A stretch of DNA of 64,000 bases from Diadophis punctatus similis (GCA_023053685.1 JALIGW010000062.1:2282604-2346603); one strand, 5' to 3'. Positions 12,453 through 24,500 are shown, counted from the stretch's first letter. Notes: generated by a model not told the origin, from the sequence alone. Made by a program: numbers and translations.

Positions 12453-13456
12453 GCTCAACTCACTCACCTGACTCCAGGCGGTTTAGAGAAATACAACTCC
12501 AAATTCAAAATCCAATAACCCCCCAACCCGCCAATGACAACAATCAAACCAGCCACTCAATGGGGTCCATACTGCTCCCCCCCAGCAGGAAGGGGGAGGG
12601 GTTTGCCTGCCACACAGACTGCATATTAACCTGTTAAACAAGGTTTGATCCTGGCCAGCAGCTGGGCTGCCCTGGAGAAGTGCTGCAGCCCGTCTTTTGC
12701 TTCTTCCTACCCTCTTTTCTCTGAGGCAGTATAAAAGGGTGGCTTATTCTCTTTTTCCCCGTCAACAACCTCCTTGCAAGGTAGGCTGGGCAGAGTCAGA
12801 GAAAGAGAGGCTAGGCAAAAGTCATTCATGGCAAAGGGTTACACATACACACACGGGGGTCTCCCATTCCTGCAGGCCCCAGGGGCAGCTGGGCTTTTCG
12901 TGGGCAAGTCTTCGGCACTGAGAGGAGCTGCAATTCCCAGGCTGGGCAGCACTAATATCCTCCTGCACTTCCAGCAGCCAAACCAGCATCTCCTCCTGTG
13001 GCTTCTTCCTCAGATCTTTGCCTGGTCCTCTGCCTGGTCCCCCCGTCATAGCGGGCCTGCCTTGCAACCCCTCCCCAGATCTAATAGCAGCCGTGGCTGA
13101 CACCCCCTCCCCAATCTTTGCCTTCCCTGCCTTCTCTCTGCCAGCTGACCCCCCTCCCTCAACCACAGCAAATCTCCAGCCTTCCCTTGCCCTAAGAAGC
13201 TGAACGGCTACTAAAAATAACCCGTTTCCAACTGCAAAGTGCAATAGAGACGGCATAATCTCTATTAATATTAGTTACAGCTATCGATTTCCACTTAAGA
13301 GGATTGATTTTCAGTGCTGGGGCTGCATTAATGAGTCTCTGCTGAAGACACAACGGGGCTGACAGTTGTTGAGTGGCTTGGACCAGACTCAAGGCCTCCG
13401 AGCAGGACGGGGTCACTCAGCGAAAAGCAGAAAGGATTCTCAGGACAAAAGCCAGA

Positions 13457-13629
<173 letters not shown>

Positions 13630-14026
13630 CCTGCCTCACCAGTTTGCAAAAGAAACCCCTTTCTTGCAGCTGGAATTTTTTTGCGACAACTTCTGGTGCT
13701 ACTGATTATTGTGGTTTCTCCATACTTTACAATAAAAAACAGTTTTTCCTTTCTTGTAACTATGTTTATTTTCTTACTCAATTGTGAACTCAAATGTTTT
13801 TCCCCTTTCACAAAGACATTGCATTACAAAAAGCGGTATTGTTACTTGTTTGTTGAGATAATAACCTATGCCCCATTTTCCACTACAAAAACTGCTCAAG
13901 TTGACTAGAGACTCATAGAAAAAGTCCCACATTCGTGAGATGAACAATTGCTGTAGTAGTGATTTCTGAACTGAGCGGGAGTTGGACTAGACGACCCACA
14001 AGTTCCCTTCTGATGCTTCTATGCCA

Positions 14027-14027
<1 letters not shown>

Positions 14028-14087
<60 letters not shown>

Positions 14088-14310
14088 CTTCTTCTTCTTC
14101 TTCTTCTTCTTCTTCTTCTTCTTCTTCTTCTTCTTCTTCTTCTTCTTCTTCTTCTTCTTCTTCTCCTCCTCCTCCTCCTCCTCCTCCTTCCCCTCCTTCC
14201 CCTCCTTCCCCTTCTTCTTCTTCTTCTTCTTCTTCTTCTTCTTCTTCTTCTTCTTCTTCTTCTTCTTCTTCTTCTTCTTCTTCTTCTTCTTCTTCTTCCT
14301 CCTCTACTTC
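14028..14310 (+). repeat. Compound (GTT)n(CTT)n(CCT)n trinucleotide array
   Basis: About 60 bp of GTT is followed by CTT, interrupted by CCT and CCCCTT units and then a second long CTT run. Long homopolymer-like ORFs here (Leu, Glu, Ser, Phe) are artefacts of the repeat. Confidence 0.97.
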
Positions 14311-15269
14311 TACTTCACAATTTGCATTATCTGCCTCTTCCTTGAAGGGCCATAACATTTAACGCATATTATCCCATTCTGTACTTCTTCGTTTCAAAAT
14401 CTTCTCCCCCCCCCCCACCCCCAGTGTCATTGGGGTTCCTGCCTGAGGGCCCACAGTGATGCCTGTCGATGAAGTGGCTGAAGACATTTCGGGAGCCATG
14501 CTGGGAATCCACAGAGGGAAGACCCAACGCCAGGTGTATAGGAGCTCAGGTCACCATGGGCTTGAGATGTTGCCTCAAGATGATTGTGGAGGAGTATGAA
14601 GCGGATTATTCTTATGTAATAGAGGCCTTTTGCACTTATAGTTTGTTAAGATGATCTTCTGGAATAATACCTCCATCAAATATTTATTCACCAATATCTG
14701 TTACATTACCGATGTTGGTTTGCCCATCAGTCTAAATATTCCTGCCAAGATGTTATCAGGCCCCAGAGCCTTGCCATTTCCCCATGTTTTAATTGCTTGT
14801 ATTATTCTTTTCCACGTATAAAAATGTATATATGTAAAAAGAAGTACTATTTTTATTTATCTTACTTTGACCGAAGTGCCGCGCATTTCCAGGCTGGCTC
14901 TGGTTGAGCTTATACAGAGATCAATTTTAATTATAGTGAATGCGAATGAGTGGAAAACGGCCACAGGCAGCAGCCCAACACTGGGAGAAATTGGAATCAC
15001 TTAACGGTCATATTAAATAATCCTTTGTCTCAGGAAATCTTTTGATACACTTTGAAGTGCTATTCATAGATTAAAGAATTTACAATTCTTTTTTCTGGGC
15101 TTCTGCCAGAGTTTATATTTTAGAAAGCTGAAAAACTGATATTAATGAATGTTAATGTCTCTGTTGCTTTCTTTCTCCAAGTGCCAGCTGCTTACTGTTA
15201 GGAGTATAATTCCACTCTTCTGTTTAATGTATTGTGATGGCTCTTGGCAGGGCTTATCATGTTTACCCG

Positions 15270-16018
15270 ATTAACAGAGTTGGAAGGGACCTTGTAGGTC
15301 AGTAATGGCGAACCTATGGCACGCGTGCCACAGGTGGCACGCGAAGCCATATCTGCCGGCACACGAGCCATTGTCCTAGCTCAGATCCAGCACACATCTG
15401 CGTGCCGGCCAGCTGATTTTCGGCTGACGTAGAGGCTCTGGGAGGGCATTTTAGGTTTCCGGAGGGCCTCTGGGGGGCATTTTCGTTCTTCCCAGGCTCC
15501 AGGGAAGCCTCTGGAGACTAGGGAGGGCGAAAAGCGGGCCTACCGGGCCCACCAGAAGTCAGGAAACAGGCCGTTTCTGGCCTCCAGAGGGCCTCTGCGG
15601 GGGCTGGGGAGGCCGTTTTCACCATCCCCAGGCATTGAATTATGGGTGTGGGCACTCGCACGTGCGTGATAGCGTGCACACACGCACTTTTGGCACCCGA
15701 GGGGAAAAAGTTTTGCCATCACTGTTGTAGGTCATCTAGTCCAACCGCCCACTCAAGCAGGACACCCTATGCCATTTTTCACAGATGGCTGTCCAGTCTC
15801 TTCTTGAAAGTTTCCAGTGATGAAGCTCCCACAATTTCTGAAGGCAACTTCTGTTCCATCGGTTGATTGTTCTCACTGTCAGAAAATTTCTCCTTATTTC
15901 CAGGTTGAATCTCTCCTTGATCAGTTTCCATCCATTGTTCCTTGTCTGGCCTTCAAGCGCTTTGGAAAACAGCTTGACCCCCTCCTCTCTGTGGCAGCCC
16001 CTCAAATATTGGAATAAA
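15270..16018 (-). mobile_element. CR1 LINE 3' end, split by a hAT insertion
   Basis: CR1 antisense sequence resumes at 15725 (GTCATCTAGTCCAACCGCCC) and runs to 16018 (CCCCTCAAATATTGGAATAA); its terminal piece lies at 15270-15299. The interruption is the hAT element at 15300-15724. Confidence 0.8.
15300..15724. mobile_element. Non-autonomous hAT-type element inserted in a CR1 copy
   Basis: 425 bp, starting CAGTAATGGCGAACC and ending TTGCCATCACTG, with identical 8-bp duplications TTGTAGGT at 15292-15299 and 15725-15732. It splits a minus-strand CR1 remnant. The interior is GC-rich and non-coding. Confidence 0.9.
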
Positions 16019-16163
16019 TCATGCTTAGAAGCTCCAAAGGAGAAAAACCCACAGAGGCATTGAACCCAAAGGAAAAGGGAGAGGTTCAGATGCACCACTT
16101 AGCAAGGCTGGCTAAAGAATTACAGGTGACCGACTCTGCTTTATCAGTTCAAAGCAGCATGTT

Positions 16164-16502
16164 CAGAGGTGGGATCCTACCTCTGATTGCCGGTGCGGTT
16201 AATTGCTGACTTTGCGGCAGAGCCGAAGACTCTGCTCGAGCCTGCTCCCGTTCGCGGAGCGGGAGCCTTTCCCGGGCGCTTTCCCCGCCCGCATGGATGC
16301 CGCCAATGGCGTTCTTTTGCCCTCTGCGCATGGCATGCGCAGAGGGCAAAAGAACGCCATTGGCGGCATCCATGCGGGCGGGGAAAGTGCCCGGGAAAGG
16401 CTCCCGCTCCGCGAACGGGAGCAGGCTCGAGCAGAGTCTTCGGCTCTGCCGCGAAGTCAGCAATTAACCGCACCGGCAATCAGAGGTAGGATCCCACCTC
16501 TG
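16164..16502. mobile_element. 339-bp near-perfect palindromic hAT-type element with exact 8-bp target duplication
   Basis: The ends are CAGAGGTGGGATCC and GGATCCCACCTCTG. The flanking 8-mers are identical (AGCATGTT at 16156-16163 and 16503-16510). The left half is repeated in reverse complement with only a few mismatches across the full length, centred at about 16333, with almost no spacer. Because of the symmetry, 100-residue ORFs on the plus (16187-16489) and minus (16479-16177) strands encode nearly the same peptide. It has no transposase. The GGTGGG-type ends are shared with elements at 18185, 27512 and 62061. Confidence 0.93.
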
Positions 16503-16857
16503 AGCATGTTCAATTGTGCCCATGGGGGGGTGCGATTTGCAATGCAACATCTGCCAACCCAGCTGCAGCCTCCTTCACCACCAGCTGCAATTTCCAGGCA
16601 ATCTTAAAGGTGGCTTCAAGCAGGAACACTGCCATAATCTGATTGACAGGTAACCAGGGCTCTGTAGGTCCATTAACTGCAGATGATTGGCGGTGGGCAA
16701 AGGTTTCCTCAGTTCCAGTCCTGCAAGAACTGTGGGTCCAGTTTTGATTGACGAAACCTTTGCTTTTCCACCTGGAGTCAATAATGGAGCAGGTGATCCA
16801 ATATCAGGATTTGACTTTAGTTTGCTTTAGCGTTTAGCCCATACAGATTCTTTAGCT

Positions 16858-16986
16858 CAGGGGTCTCCAACCTTGGCAACTTTAAGCCTGGAGGACTTCA
16901 ACTCCCAGAATTCCCCAGCCAGCAAAGCTTTCTGGGAGTTGAAGTCCTTCAGGCTTAAAGTTGCCAAGGTTGGAGAGAGACCCCTG
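16858..16986. mobile_element. Palindromic hAT-type MITE
   Basis: A 129-bp inverted repeat of the same family as 28811-28904 (ends CAGGGGTCTCC and AGACCCCTG, arms carrying the ACTTCAACTCCCAGAATTC block). Flanks CTTTAGCT and CTCTAGAG match only partly, so it is an older copy. Confidence 0.8.
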
Positions 16987-17624
16987 CTCTAGAGCTACTG
17001 AGATGAGCCCTTGGAGGGGCCTTTGTGGGCAGGGGCCCTCCATCTGGGCCCTCCGCTGTGATCGTGGGCTGGTCATAAGGCGAGTAGGCTGGGGCTCGCC
17101 ATATGGCAGGTGCTGCAGTCCTGTGCCACAAAATGGCAAGCTAAATCAACGCTCTTAGCAGTGTAGAACCTCTCCATTCAGGAGCAGTGCATAAACGGGG
17201 GACACAGATCACACGTTTGGCTGGTCTGGACCGTTGCAAAAGGCAGCAATGTTATGTGTGCGGTCTTTTATTTAAAAATCTGATGTTCTTTATTTGACTA
17301 AATTCCCATTCCTAGCATCAGGCTAACAGCAAATTAGCACCATCACATCACGCGTGATTACCGTTTACATCCCCACATCTTAACTCTCTTCTCTTTCCCT
17401 TCATACCATCGTTCCCAGAGTGGTACCTGCCAGATGAATCTGGTCCTACAACTCACATCATCCCCGGCTAGGGGAGCAGCCAGCCTGGTCGGGGATGCTG
17501 TTCTCTGAATTCAATTCAGCCAGTACGAAACCTCCCGATGGAATTAGGCTTGGACAGGCCATCTCGGCCAAGGCTGCTCCTGGCTTCTCTTGCCTCAGTG
17601 GGTGCAAGTTGTGTCTCCGTGCCA

Positions 17625-17699
17625 GTGTTTGCTGGCTGGGGAATTCTGGGAGTTGAAGTCTGCCAGGCTTAAAGTTGCCAAGCTTGGAGACCCCTGCTT
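17625..17699. mobile_element. Half copy of the palindromic hAT MITE
   Basis: Only the right half is present (CTGGGAGTTGAAGTC, then AAAGTTGCCAAGCTTGGAGA, then CCCCTG); no left arm is found upstream. Confidence 0.6.
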
Positions 17700-17940
17700 T
17701 AGCTCACAGGTGTCAAACTTGCTACGTCACACTGATGTCACATGATGTATCACAACATTTTTTGCCTTTGTGGAGCTGGGGTGGGCATGGCCTGTGCATG
17801 ATGCATCTGGCCCATGTGATTCATCTGGCAGGTACAACCACCAATTTGTTTTACTGGCTCAGCTGCATATTGACAATTAGTTATACCTTATTTCAAATCA
17901 AAATTAATCTCATCCAGTGGTTTGACATGGATGCTTAAAA

Positions 17941-18184
17941 GTAGCTGCAAGAGGGTGGCGCACTGGTTAGAGTGCAATACTGCAGGCTACTTCTGCTGAC
18001 TGTCGGCTGCCTGCAATTTGGCAGTTCAAATCTCACCAGGCTCAAGGTTGACTCAGCCTTCCATCCTTCCGAGGTGGGTAAAATGAGGACCCAGATTGTT
18101 GGGGGCAAGAGGCTGACTCTGTAAACCACTCAGAGAGGGCTGTAAAACACTGTGAAGTGGTATATAACACTAAATGCTATTGCT
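17941..18184 (+). mobile_element. Sauria-type SINE, interrupted at its tail by a hAT element
   Basis: Full-length SINE body with TGACTCTGTAAACCACTCAG. Its terminal ctattgct became the target duplication of the hAT element starting at 18185; the rest of the tail reappears at 19822. Confidence 0.85.
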
Positions 18185-18360
18185 CAGGGATGGGTTCCTC
18201 CCGGTTTGGACCGGTTCACCCGAACCGGTAGCGACCCACTGGTGACGTCATGATGACATGCCTCGGGTCCCGCTCCCTGCATCCAGCCCATGACAGGGGA
18301 CGCACCACTGCCGGGCTGGGCCATCTGCCCTACCAGAGCACTTTCTTCCTTCTTCTGCTG

Positions 18361-19128
18361 CCGAGAGAAAGAAAGATGAAGAAAAGGGAGAGAGAGAGAG
18401 AGAAAGAGAGAAAAGAAAGAGAGAAGAAAAAAGAGAAAGAAAAAAAGAGAGAAAGAAAGAGAAAGAGAAAGAAAGAAAGAAAGGAAGGAAGGAAGGAAGG
18501 AAGGAAGGAAGGAAGGAAGGAAGGAAGGAAGGAAGGAAAGGAAAGGAAAGAAGGGAAGGGAAGGGAAGGGAAGCAAAGCAAAGCAAAGCAAAGCAAAGCA
18601 AAGCAAAGCAAAGAAGGAAAAAAGGAAAGGAAAATGGGAAAGGAAAGAAGGAAAAGAAAGAAGGAAAGGAAAGGAGGAGGAAAGGAAAGGAATGGAACAG
18701 GGGGGGAAAGGAAAGGGAAGTTAAGGGAAGGGAAGGGGAGAGGGGAGGGGAGGGGAGGAAAGGAAAGGAAAGGAAAGGAAAGAAGGGAAGGGAAGGAAAG
18801 AAGGGAAGGGAAGGGAGGAGAGGAGAGGGGAGGAAATGGAAGGAAAGGAAAAGAGGAAAGGAATGGAACAGAGAAAAAGAAAGGAAAGGAAAGGAAAGGA
18901 AAGAAGGAAAGGAAAGGAAAGGAGGGAGAGGAAGGGAAGGGAAGGGAAGGGAGGGAAGGAAGGAAAGAAGGGAGGGGAAGGAAAGGAAAGGAAAGAAGGA
19001 AAGGAAAGAAGGAAAGGAGGAGAGGAGGGGAGGAAATGGAAGGAAAGGAAAGGAAAGGAATGGAAGGGGAAAAGAAAGGAAAGGAAAGAAAAGAAGGAAA
19101 GGAAAGGGGGAGGGGGGAGGGGAGGGAC
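18361..19128 (+). repeat. Polypurine (GAAA/GGAA/GGGAA) satellite tract
   Basis: About 770 bp that is nearly all purine on one strand, with sub-arrays of AAGG, AAAGG, AAGGG and AAGCA units. Such strand asymmetry and mirror symmetry can form triplex DNA. It lies inside a hAT element. The Lys/Glu/Arg-rich 324-codon ORF and its complement are artefacts. Confidence 0.95.
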
Positions 19129-19653
19129 TACAGCTACAGCTCTGGAATATGGGACTGGCTTTCCCACCAACATCAGCAAGCCACTGTCAGTCTGCCCATC
19201 TTCATTTTCCTTCACTCCGATTGACCAAGCTTCTTGAGAGAAGGAACACAAAAGAGGTTTCCAGGCTGTGTGCCTGGATCAGGCACTTTCTCTTGGGCCT
19301 CACACCTGGAGGCCTTGCAGAAGCAGACAGGTAGGCCTGAAAGGCGCCTGAGCTCCCACCCACAGTGGTCCGCGGGATTTAAAATTATGAATTTGGTGCT
19401 CCCTGAAATCCAAAAGGTTGGAGACCCCTGGTCTATCACACTCTTGGGCAAAGCGTGTGAGCCATTTCCTAATTTTAGTGCTCCATGAAAGTACATCTAT
19501 AGTATGTAGATAATAAAGTTGAAAAAAGGTGAACAACATTTTTTCATATCTAGAGATACCTTGAGGCTGGGTGTGACAAGGAATGGCTGGGAGGGGAGGG
19601 GCCAGGCGAGGCACCCCTTGAAGTGAGTGACATTGAGTTGGCCACACCCACCC

Positions 19654-19764
19654 AGTCACATGACTGCCAAGCCACTCCCGGTCACATGACTGCCAAGCCA
19701 CTCCCACCTGGTCACATGACTATCAAGCCACTCCCACCTGGTCACATGACTGTCAAGCCACTCC
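19654..19764 (+). repeat. Minisatellite, about 3.7 copies of a 30-bp unit
   Basis: The unit is GTCACATGACTGCCAAGCCA followed by CTCCCACCTG. The first copy is 27 bp and the last is truncated. It lies near the right end of the hAT element. Confidence 0.85.
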
Positions 19765-19828
19765 AACAAAATTAAGCCACGCCCACAGAGTGGTAGTAAA
19801 AAAAATTGGAACCCACACCTGCTATTGC

Positions 19829-19935
<107 letters not shown>

Positions 19936-19942
19936 ATCTATC

Positions 19943-20162
19943 TGTTGTAGTGGCCCAGTGGTTAGAATGCAGTATTGCAGGCTAATTCTGCTGATGGCCA
20001 GCAGTTCGATTCTGACCAGCTCAAAGTTGATTCAGCCTTCCATCCTTCCGAAGTAGGCAAAATGAGGACCCAGATTGTTGGGGGCAAGAGGCTGACTCTG
20101 TAGACCGCTTGGAGTCTAAAGCACTGTGAAGTGGTATATAAGTCTAAGTGCTAGTGCTATTC
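19943..20162 (+). mobile_element. Sauria-type SINE, diverged
   Basis: Head GCCCAGTGGTTAGAATGCAG, body AGGACCCAGATTGTTGGGGG and tail AGTGGTATATAAGTCTAAGT. Confidence 0.8.
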
Positions 20163-20499
20163 TGCAGCACCTCACCAAGGAGTACATGCCAGGCCAGCCT
20201 CTCCCTCCCAAACACACATTAGCTGGAATTGCCTGCACAGAAAGGTGTGGAACTGTGGCCCCCATGGTCAACCAGAAAGATACCATGGTTGGTGGTATGA
20301 AACATGGCCGAAAGGTCAAATAGGATCAGCAAGAGTTTGCTCCCTGATTCCAGTCCAGTCAAAGTCATCCATCAGAGCATCCAGGGTCATTTCCACCCAG
20401 GTTCATGCCTGAATCCTGACCAGAAGACAAGAGCCAGGTCCCAAGGTGTCTCTCCAGGAAGAGCTGCATCACCACCTCTTCGAAGGCTTTATCCACAGA

Positions 20500-20870
20500 G
20501 GTTCAAGGAGAGAAGCAACCTAGAATTAAGGAGAAATTTCCTGAGAACAATTAATCAGTGGAACAACTTGCCTCCGGAAGCACTTGGAGGTTTAAAAAAA
20601 TTGCAGACTACAGGAACCAGAAGCACCACTCAGGAGACCCTGAGGACACAGATAAACCTCCAAGTGCTTCAGGGACCCTCTAAAAAGATGCAAATGACCA
20701 GCTGTCTGCAAGGAATATAAATCCTTCCATTCCCTGCTATCCTGTCTGAGTTGAAGAAGCTTCTCGGATGAGAAGCAAAAGGTCATCAAAAAGAAAAAAA
20801 AACAAGAAAGTCCAGTTGCCTCCTGAAAAAGCACCTTTGGGACAACCATGACCTGGATGACCAAGAATCT
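20500..20870 (+). mobile_element. CR1 fragment plus hairpin-bearing repeat
   Basis: Positions 20500-20595 are CR1 (GAATTAAGGAGAAATTTCCT, GTGGAACAACTTGCCTCCGG). Positions 20735-20870 carry GAAGAAGCTTCTCGGATGAG followed by AAGTCCAGTTGCCTCCTGAA and AAAGCACCTTTGGGACAACC, a repeat also found at 46480 and 50285. Confidence 0.55.
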
Positions 20871-21220
20871 CTGCAGACTATGAGCTTTATAGCATTCTCA
20901 GTTCCAACTCTGTGCTACATCCGATTCATATTTCCACCCGAGCTACCTATAGACTTGCAAGGATGTTTGTTGTGTCTCTGAGCAAGTCCCACCTGGATCC
21001 GGTTTCAGGTCTACAGACGGATCCTACAAGGAACAGAAAGCTCCTTGCCAGAGCTCCAGCAGATTCTTTGCATACCTATCTGGGTAGACACAGGCAGATA
21101 CAAGCAGTCTATAGGAGATTGTGCAATGCTAAATAATATACTGAACATCTGGGATAAATACAGCAAAAGAATCCATCCAAATCTCTCCCCTCCTGCCACA
21201 TCATTTTTGTAAATAAGAAA
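20871..21220. other. No gene recognised
   Basis: Unique-looking sequence between repeats; no domain or splice pattern. Confidence 0.4.
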
Positions 21221-21224
21221 TTCA

Positions 21225-21440
21225 TTCAGTGGAGAACAATTGATGCATGCGCAGAGGGTCATTTCCGCGACGTGCACTTCCGTCACAATGCGAACCGGTA
21301 GGGAAGGTAAGTGGAATCCACCCCTGGGTGGAAGGCTCCGCCCATCCTCCCGGGACGCTTCTGCACATGCGCAGAAGCATCGCACGCGCGAGCAAGCGTG
21401 CATGCGAACCGGTAGCAACAGGTTTTAGAACCCACTACTG
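21225..21440. mobile_element. Probable element of the GGTGGG/ACCGGTAG hAT family (left edge unclear)
   Basis: The right end TTTTAGAACCCACTACTG and two internal GCGAACCGGTAG motifs match the family. The left terminus is not convincing and no target duplication was found. Confidence 0.45.
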
Positions 21441-21872
21441 CCTGAAACTCTTATCTAATCAAAGTATCAGTTTATCTGACCAGCTTCAATACTTCCAATT
21501 ACACAACATAGTTATCAAAGAGAGTTTTGACTGAGAATCTTCCAGCGTTGGAACATTTGTTGTCCATATTTAGAGATTGCTGGTAAATAATGACTCAAAA
21601 ACCAAGCAGGTCAAAAACTGGATGATTAAAAGGATGTAGAACTTGAACACAGCACTAGAGATTGCACCATGGGAATTTCAACGGAAGAACATTAAATTTA
21701 CTCCCAACATTATACTCAAAGAAAACTGATATAAGAAGTATTATTGTTGGCTTGACTGCCAAAATGGATGGGTCATTTTCAGGAGATTGTGGAAATATAA
21801 TGAGCAGATCAGATCTTTTCATAAATGCTGCCAACAATGCTCAATTACGATGAAGAATTGTTCAAACTAACA

Positions 21873-22110
21873 TAGCAATAGCAATAGCACTTTTACTTAT
21901 ATACCGCTTCATAGTGCTTTACAGCCCTCTCTAAGCGGTTTACAGAGTTCAGCATATTGCCCCCAACAATCTGGGTCCTCATTTTACCCACCTCGGAAGG
22001 ATGGAAGGCTGAGTCAACCTTGAGCCTAGTGAGATTTGAACAGCTGAACTGCTGAACTAGCAGTCAGCCTGCAGTCGCAGCATTTAACCACTGCACCACT
22101 TCAGCTCCTT
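21873..22110 (-). mobile_element. Sauria-type SINE
   Basis: Minus-strand copy with the tail at 21873 (agcaatagcaatagcac) and the tRNA-like head near 22085-22110. Confidence 0.88.
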
Positions 22111-22221
22111 TTACATGAAAGTAATATCAAGGGTTGGAGTCCCATTTCAACCTATTCAGTTAACCATATTATGTCCTCTCAAAATGTACTGAATTAGTTT
22201 TTGATATGTTGCAAGGATATT

Positions 22222-22458
22222 AGCAATAGCATGTACACTTATATACTGTTTTACAGTGTTTTACAGCCCTCTCTGAGCAGTTTACAGAGTCAGCCTCTTG
22301 TCCCCAACAATCTGGGTCCTCATTTTACCCACCTGGGAAGGACAGAAGGCTGAGTCAACCTTGAGCCTGATGAGATTTGAACTTCCAAATTGCAGGCAGC
22401 TGGCAGTCAGCAGAAGGAGCCTGCAGTACTGCACTCTAACCACTGGGCCACTGCAGCT
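22222..22458 (-). mobile_element. Sauria-type SINE
   Basis: A second minus-strand copy about 110 bp from the previous one, in the same orientation. The tail is truncated and the head ends in CACTGGGCCACTGCAGCTC. Confidence 0.85.
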
Positions 22459-22967
22459 CAAATTAGAGACTTGTGAAATTATATGGAAGAAATCCCCCCA
22501 GGGGGGATTTCTGCCACTCTCAGCCCACTCAACGGCACCTTTTGGGAGGTCCCGCAAGACAGGCCCACCCAACCATCATGGTATGAAAGGGAGCACAGCC
22601 TATGCCACAGTTGGATGGGTGGGTGGGAGTCACTTTCATTCTGGATGCTGAGCCCTCCCCTTTAATTTCCCAGGAAAGAGGAGCTGACATGGGAGGTGCC
22701 ATTTCTCAGTAAGCGAGGGCAGGTCCCGTCTCCCAGGAGAGGCTGGGTGTGTGTGTGTGTGTGTCACTCTCAGGCTCTCTTCATCAGGGCCAGCAGCTCT
22801 GAAAAGTTCCCAGGCAGAGCATTCCCAGGTGATCAGACGGCTGCAGGAGGACAAGCAGAAAATGGACCCTGCCCTGAGTTCGAGGGCCAGCTGGTCATCA
22901 CAGCAGCTGGTGTACTGCAGCCTTCAAGGCATCTTGTTAGGCGGAGATGGTGGTGCGGCCCATCTAC

Positions 22968-23027
<60 letters not shown>

Positions 23028-24500
23028 GTAAAAGAGATTTGGGCAAAGGACTGCCATTCTGAGCAAAGGAGGGGGAGTTCTGAGTCTCTTGCAGGGCTGA
23101 AACCTGCAACATAAGAGAGGGAGGTGGAGAAGGAAGGGTGGAAGGGCTGATGGACTCTCTTTGCTCGCCTGGCCCAGACCCTCTGGGTATGACCCTCTGG
23201 TATTGACCAGAGTTGTGGCAGCTGGCCAGCCAGCCGGTCTCCATCCTGTCCCACATGTGCTGTGCAAAGATGCCTCTGCGGGGAAGACCCACAAGTGTGC
23301 AAGGAGTGCCCTCCCTCCCCATTCCCCAGATTTGCTCCTTGGCCTGGTGATGACATGTAGCAGCAAGGAGGGCCGGCCAGTTATGATAAACCTGAGCAAG
23401 GATTACTTCTTGAACATCAGCCATACAAAGCCAAACATTTTGTGTTTTGAAAAGTGTGGGGAATGTAAAAAAAGACACGGAGTCCGGTACAGCTGCTCTA
23501 AAGCCCATCCTTCCCAGTTCCCTGAGAGGCTCCTGCCTTGGAGCGCTTGCAAATCCCCTTCTAGGGATGGGTGCGAAATAAATTGTTTTTCCCCAGCAAT
23601 TTCCCAAGATTGGTTTTATTGCGTGAATGAAATATTGTTGATTATTTTTAAACATGGTTTCTTCTTGTTTTTATCTGGATTGTTCACCACCGTAGATCTA
23701 TTTATAGTTTGGTGTAGAGAAATGTTAATAAATAATTCATAAAATTCTCCCTCTAACAAAAATTATTTCTTGTGCAGTGGCATTTCTCAGGTAGAAGCTC
23801 CTCCATTCTCCCACCCAAGAAAGCTCCGTGCTCTGTTGGGGAATGAACCTCCCAATTCTGGGCAATCCAGGAAGAGGCTGAGCTCAGCTCTTCTGCGATG
23901 GGAAGGGCAGGGACTCCCCACCTGAGCCGGCCCTCTCTAGGCTCCCAGTCTCAGGCTCTCCACAGGGGCCCCTCCAGACAGAATGGGAGCAAAGCCTGGG
24001 GTGGGGCAGAAGCTGAAGGCGGCCCCGAGTAGCAGCAGGAGCCCAGTCAAAAGCACCAGGAAGAGAATTCTCTGGGACCGCCTTTCCATGGCTTCCTGTA
24101 AGTGTGGGTGGGTGTATAGTTGTGCAGAGACCCACAAGCTTCTGTGAATGGGAGCGCAGGTATACACCGAAATGCCAATCTTGCAGGGCTCTGAGGAAAT
24201 AGCTTCACAAATTTCTCTCAGGCAGATAAACGGGGCCTTGGCTTTTGAGAGCCCACCTCAAGCTGGCAGAGGAGCTGAAGCCAAGTTCCCTTTTTTCCCC
24301 ACCTCAAAGGAGCTCCTGCCCAGGAGAAGGGGGAGCCACAGCCCTTGGGCGAGATGAAGACCCTTCCTGGGCCCTGGGTCTGGACTGCAAGGGTGGGGGC
24401 AAGGTCAGCGCCTTACCAGGAGTTCCTTCAAGGAAAGGAAAACACATTTCGGCCACTGGGTTTGGAGGGTGGGGGAGGGAGTTTTTGGAGGCACGGGGCT
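22459..24500. other. No supportable gene
   Basis: A short minus-strand ORF at 24089-23937 starts with a signal-peptide-like leader but has no partner exon. The rest holds CT- and GT-rich runs and unrecognised ORFs. Confidence 0.45.
22970..23025 (+). repeat. (GT)n microsatellite
   Basis: About 28 uninterrupted GT units. Confidence 0.95.

Larger units (their letters stand above)
18185..19821. mobile_element. hAT-type element enlarged to 1.6 kb by a polypurine satellite
   Basis: It starts CAGGGATGGGTTCC and ends GGAACCCACACCTG, and is flanked by identical 8-mers CTATTGCT (18177-18184 and 19822-19829). The target is the ctattgctattgct tail of a SINE. Inside are about 760 bp of almost pure purine repeat, a fragment of the CAGGGGTCTCC palindrome family near 19400-19431, and a short tandem repeat at 19654-19764. 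The other members of this end-type are 240-340 bp, so most of the extra length is the satellite. Confidence 0.85.

Noticed and set aside
16177..16489. Mirror 100-codon ORFs on both strands as a possible gene pair
   Set aside because: Their near identity follows from the palindrome of a transposable element; there is no other coding evidence.
18250..19224. 324-codon ORF rich in Lys, Glu and Arg, and Phe/Ser/Leu-rich ORFs on the other strand
   Set aside because: It is a translation of the polypurine satellite; no start context, domain or splice structure.
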